Shown piece by piece: positions 6,344 to 12,946 of a stretch of DNA of 12,946 nt. This DNA is from Methylococcaceae bacterium. GTDB taxonomy: Bacteria; Pseudomonadota; Gammaproteobacteria; Methylococcales; Methylococcaceae. The notes beneath the pieces were generated by a model. The model had not been told where the DNA came from, made no database searches, and saw nothing but the letters and a program-made list of their open reading frames with translations. The position numbers and the translations under genes are program-made. Numbering within the stretch: the first letter of the stretch is position 1; each line of letters opens with the position of its first letter. Where the stretch lies: contig VEPB01000489.1 in assembly GCA_012026715.1 (NCBI GenBank), positions 1-12,946 on the forward strand, written 5' to 3'.

Positions 6344-7345
6344 GTGCGGCATTTCAGATCGTCCCTGATCATCACCTTGCTGGGCCTGTCGGCCGCCTAC
6401 TTCTGGGCTGGCCTTGGGGGCTTGGCCATCGTCTCCATCCTGGCGTTGATGGAGGTCAGCCTGTCCTTCGACAACGCCGTGGTCAACGCGACCGTGCTGA
6501 AACACATGGACGTGCGCTGGCAGCGGCGCTTCCTCACCTGGGGGATGGTGGTCGCCGTATTCGGGGTGCGCTTTCTACTGCCCATTCTGATCGTCGCCCT
6601 GGTGACCGGCGAAGGTTTGCGGGAAGTGACCGTGATGGCGCTGCAGGCGCCCAAGGAGTACAGCCGGCATCTGGAGGAGGCCCATACCGAGATCTCGGCC
6701 TTCGGAGGCATGTACCTGCTGCTGGTGTTTCTGTCCTTCCTGTTTCAGCGGGACAAGAACCTGCACTGGCTGGGCTGGCTGGAACGCCGGCTGGCGCGGT
6801 TGGGCAAGCTGGAGTCCATCGAAATGGTCCTGGCCCTGGTTGCCCTGCTCGCCGCCCAGCATTTCCTGCCCCGCGAGCAGCGGCTGGATTCCCTCGTCGC
6901 CGGTGTCGCCGGCATCATTCTCTACGTGCTGGTGAAGAGCATCTCCGATCTGTTCAACGATCCGGAGGGGGTGCAAAGCGGCGTTCACCGGGCAGGATTC
7001 GCGTCCTTCATGTATCTGGAGCTGCTCGACCTGTCGTTTTCCCTGGACGGTGTCATCGGCGCCTTCGCCATCACCCGCGATGTGGTCGTTATCCTGCTGG
7101 GCTTGACCATCGGCGCCCTGTTCGTGCGTAGCCTCACCATCTTCCTGGTGCGCAAGCGTACCCTGGACGAATACCTCTACCTGGAGCATGGCGCCCACTA
7201 CGCCATCGGTGCCCTGGCCATCCTGATGCTGGTGGACATGAGTCTTCCGGTGCCGGAACTGGCGACCGGGCTGACGGGCATGGGGTTCATCCTGCTGGCG
7301 CTGTGGTCGTCGATCCGCCATCGGCACCGCCACGGGGAAGGCTGA
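6344..7345 (+). CDS. DUF475 / TerC-like multi-pass membrane protein
   Basis: This is a 333-residue inner-membrane protein of the DUF475 group in the TerC/LysE-like superfamily. Some relatives are linked to tellurite resistance or metal-ion export, but the substrate of this group is not established. About eight to nine hydrophobic segments are visible. Two pseudo-repeated acidic motifs, EVSLSFDNAVV (37-47) and ELLDLSFSLDGVIGA (226-240), mark the family and could bind a metal within the membrane. The C-terminus is His/Arg-rich (RHRHRH). I chose GTG 6344: GGAG at 6334-6337 lies 6 bases upstream, and the resulting N-terminus MRHFRSSLI fits the family. The longer GTG at 6311 sits inside the terminator stem. 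It converges on the GGDEF/EAL gene with 19 bases between the stops. Confidence 0.85.
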   Translation: MRHFRSSLIITLLGLSAAYFWAGLGGLAIVSILALMEVSLSFDNAVVNATVLKHMDVRWQRRFLTWGMVVAVFGVRFLLPILIVALVTGEGLREVTVMALQAPKEYSRHLEEAHTEISAFGGMYLLLVFLSFLFQRDKNLHWLGWLERRLARLGKLESIEMVLALVALLAAQHFLPREQRLDSLVAGVAGIILYVLVKSISDLFNDPEGVQSGVHRAGFASFMYLELLDLSFSLDGVIGAFAITRDVVVILLGLTIGALFVRSLTIFLVRKRTLDEYLYLEHGAHYAIGALAILMLVDMSLPVPELATGLTGMGFILLALWSSIRHRHRHGEG

Positions 7346-7364
7346 CCCGCTCGGCGCGACCGCT

Positions 7365-9914
7365 TCAGGAGTCGCCGTCGGCGGCCCGATGGCGCTGCAG
7401 CAGATCGACCAGGTCCGGAGCCGGCAGCGGCTGGCTGAAGTAATAGCCCTGGAAGGACTCGCAGCGGTGGGACCTGAGGAAATCCAACTGGGCTTCGGTT
7501 TCCACGCCTTCGGCGACGACGGTCAGGTTCAATGCCCTGGCCATGTCGATGATGGCGCGGACGATGCCAGCGTTGTTGCGGTCGGAGACGTCGCGAACAA
7601 AGGACTGATCGATCTTGAGGACGTCCAGGGGGAAACGCTTGAGGTAGCTGAGGGAGGAATAGCCGGTGCCGAAATCGTCGATGGCGAACAAAATGCCGCT
7701 GGCCTTGAGCTGCTTGAGGGTTTCCAGCACCGCTTCGGTCTTGTGCATCAGCATGTTCTCCGTCAGTTCCAGCTCCAGCGCGCCTGGAGGGATATTGGAA
7801 CCGGCAACGGCTTTCCGGACGGTCTCGATGAAGTTGGGTTGGCGAATCTGCACGGGGGAAACGTTGACGCTGATGTAGTGCAGATCTGCTGCCCACCCGT
7901 CGCGGTCCCAGCGGGCTTTCTGGTCGCAGGCGGTCGCCAGTACCCATTCGCCGATTTCCACGATCAAGCCGGTCTCCTCGGCTAGCGGGATGAACTGCGA
8001 TGGCGGTATCAGCCCCTCGTTCGGATGGCGCCAGCGGATCAGGGCTTCCACCCCGGTGATCCGGTTGCTCGCCAGGTTCACCCGTGGCTGGTATACCAGG
8101 AAAAACTGGCCGTCGCTCAAGGCGGTTCGCAAATCCTTCTCCATCTGTAGACGCGCAGTCAGCCGCCGGTTGATCTCGGCAGAGTAGTGCTGATAGCGAT
8201 TGCGGCCTTCCGACTTGGCGTAGTTGAGCGCGCTGTCCGCGTTTTTCAACAGCGTTTGCGCGTCTTCGGCGTCGGTTGGGTGGAGCGCCACCCCGATGGT
8301 GACCGTAACCACGTGGTCCAGTTCGTCCAGGTGGAACGGCTGCGCCATCCGGGTACGGACCCGAGACGCCAGGGCCAGGGCTTGTTCCGACGCGATTTGC
8401 GGCTCAATCGACAGTCCGGTCAGGATGATGGCGAACTCGGCGCTGCTGTGGCGCGCGATGGTTTCGCTCTCACGCACGCAGGATCTCAGCCGCTGGGCGA
8501 CTTCGGCCAGCAGCAGATCGCCGCGGGCATGGCCCAGGGTGTCGTTGACATCCTTGAACCGGTCGATGCTGACGAGCATCAGCGCGACTCCGGAGCCGCC
8601 GCGGGCGGCCTGGGCCACCCCCAGGGCCAGGTTATGGATCAGCAACTGCCGGTTGGGCAGTTTGGTGAGCCGGTCGAAATAGGCCAGCTGGCGAATCTGT
8701 TCCTCGGCGTGTTTCCGCTCGATGAGATGGGACAGGGTTTTGCCGATGGCCTCCAGAAATTCCTGCTCGGTGGCGGTGGGGCGATGGCCTGGGTCGATAC
8801 CGAGCACCAGCATTCCCGAGAGGTTCTGGCCGTCGTACAAGGGAATCCGGCAGTGATCGTCGAACGAGCTGGTTATCGGGACCGGCTCGATCGGGTCGGG
8901 AACGGCGCCCAGCGGCAGGTTCCAGGCGGAGACCAGCTTGGGGTCCACGTGGTGGCCTGCCGGCAGCGACCAGTGCCCGGACCCGTCGATTATCAGAATG
9001 GCTCCGGTGGCGTGCGAGGACGGTCCTTGGGCGGCTACCACCATGTCGAGGCTTTGCTGAAGCAGACTGGGCAAATCCAATTGATCCGTCGAAATTCTCA
9101 GCAAGCTGTTGAGCAGACGCTGGTGGTCGTTGCTGATCAGCAATTCCTGCCGGACCTGCTCGGTCAGGGTGACATCGCGGAATGCGATCACGCTGCGGGT
9201 GGGACCCTGATCCAATGCGCCCGCCTGGCTCGATCGGGATAGTTCGATCAGCACCTGGCTGCCGTCGCGGCGGCGCAGGATTTCAACGGCGGAAGGTGGC
9301 AGCTTGAGGCCAGCAAGGTCGCCGAACGGGCTGGTTATCCGCAACACGTCACCCAGTGTTTTGCCCAGGGCGCTGGAATCTCCCCAACCGGTCAATATCT
9401 TGGCGCTGCTGTTGAGATAGTCGATCCGGTCCTGGCCATCGACGCTGATGACCCCGTCCGGAATCGATTCCAGAGTGCCCTGAACCTTTATTTTCTCCTG
9501 CAGCAGCAATTGTCTGTCCCGATGGAGTCCGCGCAGGAGGGGCGCGATCATCAACATGATCAGCGCCGCGTCGAGCAGCATTGGCAACGCCTCGCTCCAG
9601 GATGCAGGAAGCCCGTAAAGCAAGAGCATGATGGCGGATTCGCCCAGGCCGATGACCATGGCGATTCGGAACAGGGAGCGGAGCAGCGAGGGAATTCGCT
9701 CCAGTGCCAGCATCAACAATCCGACCAGGAGAATCGCGGACGCTGATCGGATCAGCGCGGAATCGGCAGAAAGGATGGGCAGGCCGGAGGCGGCGTGCAC
9801 GCAGGACGGGATGCCGAAGCCGCACACGCCGGCAAACGCGCTGGCGCGGAGCCGGCTGCTCGTCGGCGGGCGGGGTTGCCGTGCTGAAGATGCTATTCCG
9901 ATCGCCAACAACAT
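7365..9914 (-). CDS. Membrane-anchored PAS-GAF-GGDEF-EAL protein, probable c-di-GMP phosphodiesterase
   Basis: This is an 849-residue signalling protein. Hydrophobic segments lie at about 55-72, 82-101 and 108-127. A PAS domain follows at 140-255 (ESIPDGVISVDGQDRIDYLN) and a GAF-like domain at 265-400. The GGDEF domain (about 405-575) has SSAEF (490-494) in place of GGDEF and RESE at the I-site, so it is probably not a cyclase. The EAL domain (590-840) keeps EALIR (623), N684, ELTE (716-719), DDFGTG (746-751), K767, EGVET (802-806) and QGY (822-824), all expected for c-di-GMP hydrolysis. The first 50 residues look unlike a defined domain. GAGG lies only a few bases before ATG 9914, so the TTG codons immediately after it are alternative starts. 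It is likely monocistronic. The ligands of its PAS and GAF domains are unknown. Confidence 0.92.
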   Translation of the reverse strand: MLLAIGIASSARQPRPPTSSRLRASAFAGVCGFGIPSCVHAASGLPILSADSALIRSASAILLVGLLMLALERIPSLLRSLFRIAMVIGLGESAIMLLLYGLPASWSEALPMLLDAALIMLMIAPLLRGLHRDRQLLLQEKIKVQGTLESIPDGVISVDGQDRIDYLNSSAKILTGWGDSSALGKTLGDVLRITSPFGDLAGLKLPPSAVEILRRRDGSQVLIELSRSSQAGALDQGPTRSVIAFRDVTLTEQVRQELLISNDHQRLLNSLLRISTDQLDLPSLLQQSLDMVVAAQGPSSHATGAILIIDGSGHWSLPAGHHVDPKLVSAWNLPLGAVPDPIEPVPITSSFDDHCRIPLYDGQNLSGMLVLGIDPGHRPTATEQEFLEAIGKTLSHLIERKHAEEQIRQLAYFDRLTKLPNRQLLIHNLALGVAQAARGGSGVALMLVSIDRFKDVNDTLGHARGDLLLAEVAQRLRSCVRESETIARHSSAEFAIILTGLSIEPQIASEQALALASRVRTRMAQPFHLDELDHVVTVTIGVALHPTDAEDAQTLLKNADSALNYAKSEGRNRYQHYSAEINRRLTARLQMEKDLRTALSDGQFFLVYQPRVNLASNRITGVEALIRWRHPNEGLIPPSQFIPLAEETGLIVEIGEWVLATACDQKARWDRDGWAADLHYISVNVSPVQIRQPNFIETVRKAVAGSNIPPGALELELTENMLMHKTEAVLETLKQLKASGILFAIDDFGTGYSSLSYLKRFPLDVLKIDQSFVRDVSDRNNAGIVRAIIDMARALNLTVVAEGVETEAQLDFLRSHRCESFQGYYFSQPLPAPDLVDLLQRHRAADGDS

Positions 9915-10241
9915 TTCCTCTGGTGTGCAGTCCCGGGCGCGGGCGGATTTGTTGGCCGGGCCCCGGTTGACGAACCGTTATCCGAGGTTCGCGCAGGGTT
10001 TGATTGTAGACTATCGATCGGCCGGATTTTTCCGGTGCCACAGCCCAAGAATAAGGCCGTTAAGCCGGCATCGGCCGAGGGGACGTCCCTTCCTGAAGAA
10101 AACTGCCGGAAGAGGCGCTTTACCAGACGCCATTGCCACCTTGAAAGAGGGCCAGGCCGAGTTATTCCAAGCAAGCGCAGGTTTGCTTGGTGATGAGTCA
10201 AGCGCCAGAGCCCGCCACAGCATTTGATGAGGAGACCGGTT
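9915..10241. other. 327-bp divergent intergenic region between the EAL gene and the DoxX gene
   Basis: I see no gene here. On the minus strand a -10-like TACAAT (10008-10003) lies about 90 bases upstream of the EAL gene but lacks a good -35 box. CCGGATTTTTCCGG (10022-10035) is a 5-bp inverted repeat around TTTT. GGGACGTCCC (10080-10089) is a perfect 10-bp palindrome. A candidate plus-strand promoter and an 8-bp inverted repeat closer to the DoxX gene are listed separately. AGGAG at 10230-10234 is the DoxX ribosome binding site. Confidence 0.5.
10141..10190 (+). promoter_or_regulatory. Candidate DoxX-gene promoter overlapping an inverted repeat
   Basis: TTGAAA (10141-10146, 5/6 to -35) lies 16 bases before TATTCC (10163-10168, a poor -10). 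CCAAGCAA (10167-10174) and TTGCTTGG (10183-10190) form an 8-bp inverted repeat with an 8-base spacer. The repeat would straddle the predicted transcription start, so it is placed like a repressor operator. It could also form a leader hairpin. The inverted repeat is certain, but the promoter assignment is weak. Confidence 0.35.
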
Positions 10242-10907
10242 ATGAAGACACAGATCGAATCCATCAAACGATATTTGCAGTCGGAGCAGTTTGTCGCCCG
10301 GCGTCAGGCGGTGGTGGCGCTGATCATGCGCGGCAACCGCGGGCTGGATCTGTTGCGCTGCGCGGACTTCGTGCCGCCGCTGCTGATCCGGCTTTATCTG
10401 GTGCCGGTCTTCTGGATGGCGGCGGTGAACAAGTTCGGCCACTTTCAGGCCACCGCCGACTGGTTCGGCGGCAGTCTGGGCTTGCCGCTGCCTTATCTGA
10501 TGGTGTTTCTCGCCGCGACCACGGAATTGCTGGGAGCCATCTTCCTGCTGGTCGGGTTCGCGGTGCGCTGGATTTCAGTGCCGTTGCTGGTGACCATGGC
10601 GGTGGCGGCGGTCAGCGTGCACTGGAAGTACGGCTGGCTGGCCATCGCCAGCGCCACCGGCCCGCTCGCCACCGAGCGTACTGTTGCGGCGGCGGAACGG
10701 CTGGCTCAGGCCAAGGAGATTCTGGCGCGCTGCGGCGACTATGAATCCCTGACCGAATACGGCAGTTTCGTGGTGCTCAACAACGGCATCGAGTTCGCCG
10801 CCACCTATCTCATCCTGCTGGTGGTACTGCTGGTAACGGGCGGCGGCCGTTACGTCAGCGCGGATTATTGGCTGAGCCGACGCTTTCAGGATCAGCGGAC
10901 CGAATGA
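10242..10907 (+). CDS. DoxX-family membrane protein, HvfX-like
   Basis: This is a 221-residue inner-membrane protein of the DoxX superfamily. It has a hydrophilic N-terminus (1-40) and hydrophobic segments near 45-62, 84-106, 110-126 and 182-200. Recognisable stretches are RLYLVPVFWMAAVNKF (50-65), DWFGGSLGLPLP (73-84), TELLGAIFLL (94-103), HWKYGWLAIA (127-136) and NNGIEFAATY (180-189). By memory these resemble the HvfX subgroup, DoxX proteins that accompany copper-binding bufferin peptides. I see no HvfA/B/C partners in the window, so a more general DoxX role in redox or quinone-linked chemistry is equally possible. The ATG at 10242 has AGGAG 7 bases upstream, which is preferred over the TTG at 10224. 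It is convergent with the DUF4340 gene (21 bases between stops). Confidence 0.8.
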   Translation: MKTQIESIKRYLQSEQFVARRQAVVALIMRGNRGLDLLRCADFVPPLLIRLYLVPVFWMAAVNKFGHFQATADWFGGSLGLPLPYLMVFLAATTELLGAIFLLVGFAVRWISVPLLVTMAVAAVSVHWKYGWLAIASATGPLATERTVAAAERLAQAKEILARCGDYESLTEYGSFVVLNNGIEFAATYLILLVVLLVTGGGRYVSADYWLSRRFQDQRTE

Positions 10908-10928
10908 ATCCGCACGCGACGGGTGCGC

Positions 10929-11894
10929 TCATTTCGACGGTTCCTTGAGGGGCGCTTCGTCGTCTTCCTCTTCCAGCGGCGCCTCCAGGTCTTCGTCGAA
11001 TTCGTGCTCGCCGGATTCGTCTTCTTCCTCCGTCGTGCCCGCAGGATCGGCTGCCGCCGCCGGCTGAGGCTTCTGCAGGGTCAACAGCTGTTTGGCCGAA
11101 TCGGCCGCCAGCAGGTACTGCAGGCCCCAGTCGTTGCGGGTCAGCAGCAGATCGGGTTCGCGCTGGGCGATGACGAACTCCACCGCCGGCTTGCCGTTGG
11201 GGAAGCCGATTCGGACGATGTCCCCCTGGGCAGGTTGCTCGGTTCGCTTCACTTCGATGGCGCGCGCGCCGCGCCAGGCGCTGAGCAGATCGGCCATGCC
11301 CGCGGCGGCATCGCTGGGCGGCTCGATCATCCAGGCGCCATCGGCGCCCAGGGTGGCCTTCAGCCCTGGCAGCAGAATCTCGTTGGGCGCGTCGTCGTCG
11401 GGCAGCAACTTCTTGTCGACGAAATCGGTGGAGGCGGCGATCAGGTGGTGGAAGAAGTCGTCGTTGACCAGGTGCAAGGTGTCGCCGGCCTGGACGTAGC
11501 GCCGCATGTCCAGCGGGTCGGAGCCTCCGAACAGCAGCTTGACGGCGCCGATGGTCAGGATTGCCTTGGGCTTGTCCAACTCGTACTTGGCCAGTTCCTC
11601 CTTCTTAAGAGGGTACTGGACCTCGCTTTCGGCCCGGGGGATTTCCAGCAACTGGTGAACGCGCACGTCGTTGGCCGGTGCCGCGAACGGCGCGGTGAGC
11701 CACCAGCGGCCGCCGCGCTTCTCGAACAGCAGTTTTTCCTTGTTCTGCAATTCGACCTGGGTCGCCCCTTCGGTTTCCACTTCGCTCAGATGGATGACCT
11801 TGGCGTCTTCCTTGCCCGGCTCGATGAAGGCGATGCCGGCCAGCAGCAGGACGAAGCCCAGCAGGGCGAGGTTCAAGAGCATCTTGTCGTTCAT
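10929..11894 (-). CDS. DUF4340-domain protein with acidic C-terminal tail
   Basis: This is a 321-residue protein of the DUF4340 family, whose function is unknown and which commonly sits beside GldG-like ABC auxiliary genes. One N-terminal hydrophobic segment (residues 6-24) anchors it, with the rest probably periplasmic. The middle holds DUF4340-type repeats of short beta motifs: KRGGRWWLTAPFAAPANDVRV (59-79), YELDKPKAILTIGAVKLLFGG (104-124) and RRYVQAGDTLHLVNDDFFHHL (131-151). Residues 288-314 are extremely acidic (EEEDESGEHEFDED...LEEEDDE) after an Ala/Pro linker. The ATG at 11894 overlaps the upstream TGA in a TGATG junction, with GGAG about 7 bases upstream, so translation is probably coupled. 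A TTG at 11897 is a less likely start. Confidence 0.82.
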   Translation of the reverse strand: MNDKMLLNLALLGFVLLLAGIAFIEPGKEDAKVIHLSEVETEGATQVELQNKEKLLFEKRGGRWWLTAPFAAPANDVRVHQLLEIPRAESEVQYPLKKEELAKYELDKPKAILTIGAVKLLFGGSDPLDMRRYVQAGDTLHLVNDDFFHHLIAASTDFVDKKLLPDDDAPNEILLPGLKATLGADGAWMIEPPSDAAAGMADLLSAWRGARAIEVKRTEQPAQGDIVRIGFPNGKPAVEFVIAQREPDLLLTRNDWGLQYLLAADSAKQLLTLQKPQPAAAADPAGTTEEEDESGEHEFDEDLEAPLEEEDDEAPLKEPSK

Positions 11895-12946
11895 CAACGT
11901 CTCCGGCGCTTGAACCAGATGGTGGCTCCGCTGGCAATGAGCGCCACCGGCAGCACGATGAGATAGCTGAGGCCGATCAGGCTCGCCGCCAGGTCGGACA
12001 GGTTCAGGTTGCGGTCGCGGACGGTCTTGGCCGGGATGTTGATGAACTGATCGTTTTCGGTCAACCAGTGGATGACGTTGAGCCCCAGCTCCAGGTTTCC
12101 GCCGTTGCCCAGAAAGCTGTTGGAGAGGAAGTCGCCGTCGCCGATGACCGCAATCCGTTGCTCCTTGGGTTTCTGCTCCGGCTGGGCGGGCTTATCAGAG
12201 GCGGGTGCGGGCTTGGGCTGGACTTGGCGGGTGAGGCTGTAGCCGATGGTCAGGGGGCCTTCATGTTCGCCCTTGTCGGCGTCGAACTGAATCTTGCCCT
12301 CCACCGGGCCGGTCTCGGTCCAGGAGCGGCGCAGGGTGGACAGCAGTACGGTGCGCTCGAATTCGCTGTTGTCGCCTTCGGTGGTCATCGCCGCCGCCTT
12401 GGGGAACAGGGTCATGGCGGAGAAACCCAGGGTGATGGCGTGGGGCGGGTATTCGGCCACCAGGGCGAAGGTGGGATCGTCGATGCCGAACAGCTGGGTG
12501 GAGGCATCCACCACCACGCCCGGCAGGAATTTCAGCCCCAGTTGCTGGGCCAGCGGCGCCAGGCCATGCAGATCGCCCGGTTCCGCGAGCCACAGCAGGT
12601 TGCCGCCTTTGGCCACGTAGTCCTGGATCAGCTTGACCTCGCCGGCCAGCAGATTGACGGTGGGGCCGGCGATCACCAGCAGGTCGGTGTTGTCCGGAAT
12701 GGCCGGCGTCACCGCCAGATTGATGAGGCTGACCGTGAGGCCCTTGCGGCCCAGTTGGTCGCCGAACTGGCCCAGGTCGTGGTTGGCGTGGCCCTTGGGA
12801 GAACGGTCGCCGTGGCCCTCCAGGAACACCACGTGCTGCTCCTTGGCGTGGGCCAGGCGCTGCAGGGCGTTGGCCAGATTGGGCTCGGTCGCGTCGTTGA
12901 CCCGTTCGCTGCGATTCCGGTACTCCACCATGAGTTCGCCGTCCAC
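11894..12946 (-). CDS. GldG-like ABC-transporter auxiliary protein, 5' end beyond the window
   Basis: This is the C-terminal 350 residues of a GldG-family protein, the auxiliary, mostly periplasmic component of ABC-2-type systems related to the gliding-motility GldAFG transporter. The first codon falls at the window edge, and family members have an N-terminal transmembrane helix that is missing here, so the gene continues to the right. Visible parts are VVFLEGHGDRSP (39-50), the Rossmann-like NTDLLVIAGPTVNLLAGEV (86-104), GGNLLWLAEP (114-123) and GDGDFLSNSFLGNGGN (269-284). A Pro/Lys-rich linker covers 242-262, and a C-terminal transmembrane helix at about 320-345 ends in KRRRR. The stop overlaps the DUF4340 start. 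The ATPase and permease genes would be expected just to the right. Gliding itself is not implied. Confidence 0.85.
   Translation of the reverse strand: MDGELMVEYRNRSERVNDATEPNLANALQRLAHAKEQHVVFLEGHGDRSPKGHANHDLGQFGDQLGRKGLTVSLINLAVTPAIPDNTDLLVIAGPTVNLLAGEVKLIQDYVAKGGNLLWLAEPGDLHGLAPLAQQLGLKFLPGVVVDASTQLFGIDDPTFALVAEYPPHAITLGFSAMTLFPKAAAMTTEGDNSEFERTVLLSTLRRSWTETGPVEGKIQFDADKGEHEGPLTIGYSLTRQVQPKPAPASDKPAQPEQKPKEQRIAVIGDGDFLSNSFLGNGGNLELGLNVIHWLTENDQFINIPAKTVRDRNLNLSDLAASLIGLSYLIVLPVALIASGATIWFKRRRR

Noticed and set aside
8187..9242. 351-codon open frame antisense to the GGDEF/EAL gene
   Set aside because: The minus-strand protein has well-defined PAS, GAF, GGDEF and EAL motifs. The antisense translation has none.
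9967..9995. TTGACG as a -35 box for a plus-strand promoter
   Set aside because: No acceptable -10 hexamer at 15-19 bases spacing.
10923..11966. 347-codon open frame antisense to the DUF4340 gene
   Set aside because: It is a shadow of the GC-rich minus-strand gene, crosses the DUF4340/GldG junction and has no recognisable motif.

Overview
The window is a GC-rich stretch of chromosome, most likely from a gammaproteobacterium. Mfd matches the enterobacterial-type protein along its whole length, and it sits beside an H-NS-family protein, a Sox-type sulfur oxidation pair and a GGDEF/EAL signalling protein. The genus cannot be fixed from sequence alone. I see no mobile element, CRISPR array, rRNA or tRNA. 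Most of the window is ordinary core and accessory chromosome, and I find no convincing new multi-gene system.

Left part (1-2836). The 3' end of soxC (molybdenum sulfane dehydrogenase) overlaps a short, single-heme soxD, and together they form the end of a Sox operon that enters from the left. Convergent to it lies a small VanZ-like membrane protein gene. Next comes an H-NS-family nucleoid protein gene on the minus strand. Hairpins and GTTAAC/GTAAC-type palindromes lie on both sides of it, and it has a recognisable promoter. The hns-mfd divergent interval holds two further hairpins in the presumed mfd leader.

Centre (2837-9914). mfd (transcription-repair coupling factor) is complete and ends in a GC-rich terminator. 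A DUF475/TerC-like membrane protein gene follows on the same strand. Convergent to it is a large membrane-anchored PAS-GAF-GGDEF-EAL protein. Its GGDEF motif has decayed to SSAEF while its EAL motifs are intact, so it is probably a c-di-GMP phosphodiesterase. Third-codon-position composition shifts inside mfd near 4.1-4.2 kb.

Right part (9915-12946). A 327-bp divergent intergenic region leads to a DoxX-family membrane protein that resembles the HvfX subgroup, though no bufferin genes are in view. Convergent to it is a translationally coupled pair: a GldG-like ABC-transporter auxiliary protein (cut by the right edge) and a DUF4340 protein with a very acidic tail. These two are probably the last genes of an ABC-2-type exporter operon that enters from the right.

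The modules look functionally independent: sulfur oxidation, nucleoid structure, DNA repair, c-di-GMP signalling and envelope transport. Only soxC-soxD and gldG-like/DUF4340 are clearly co-expressed pairs.
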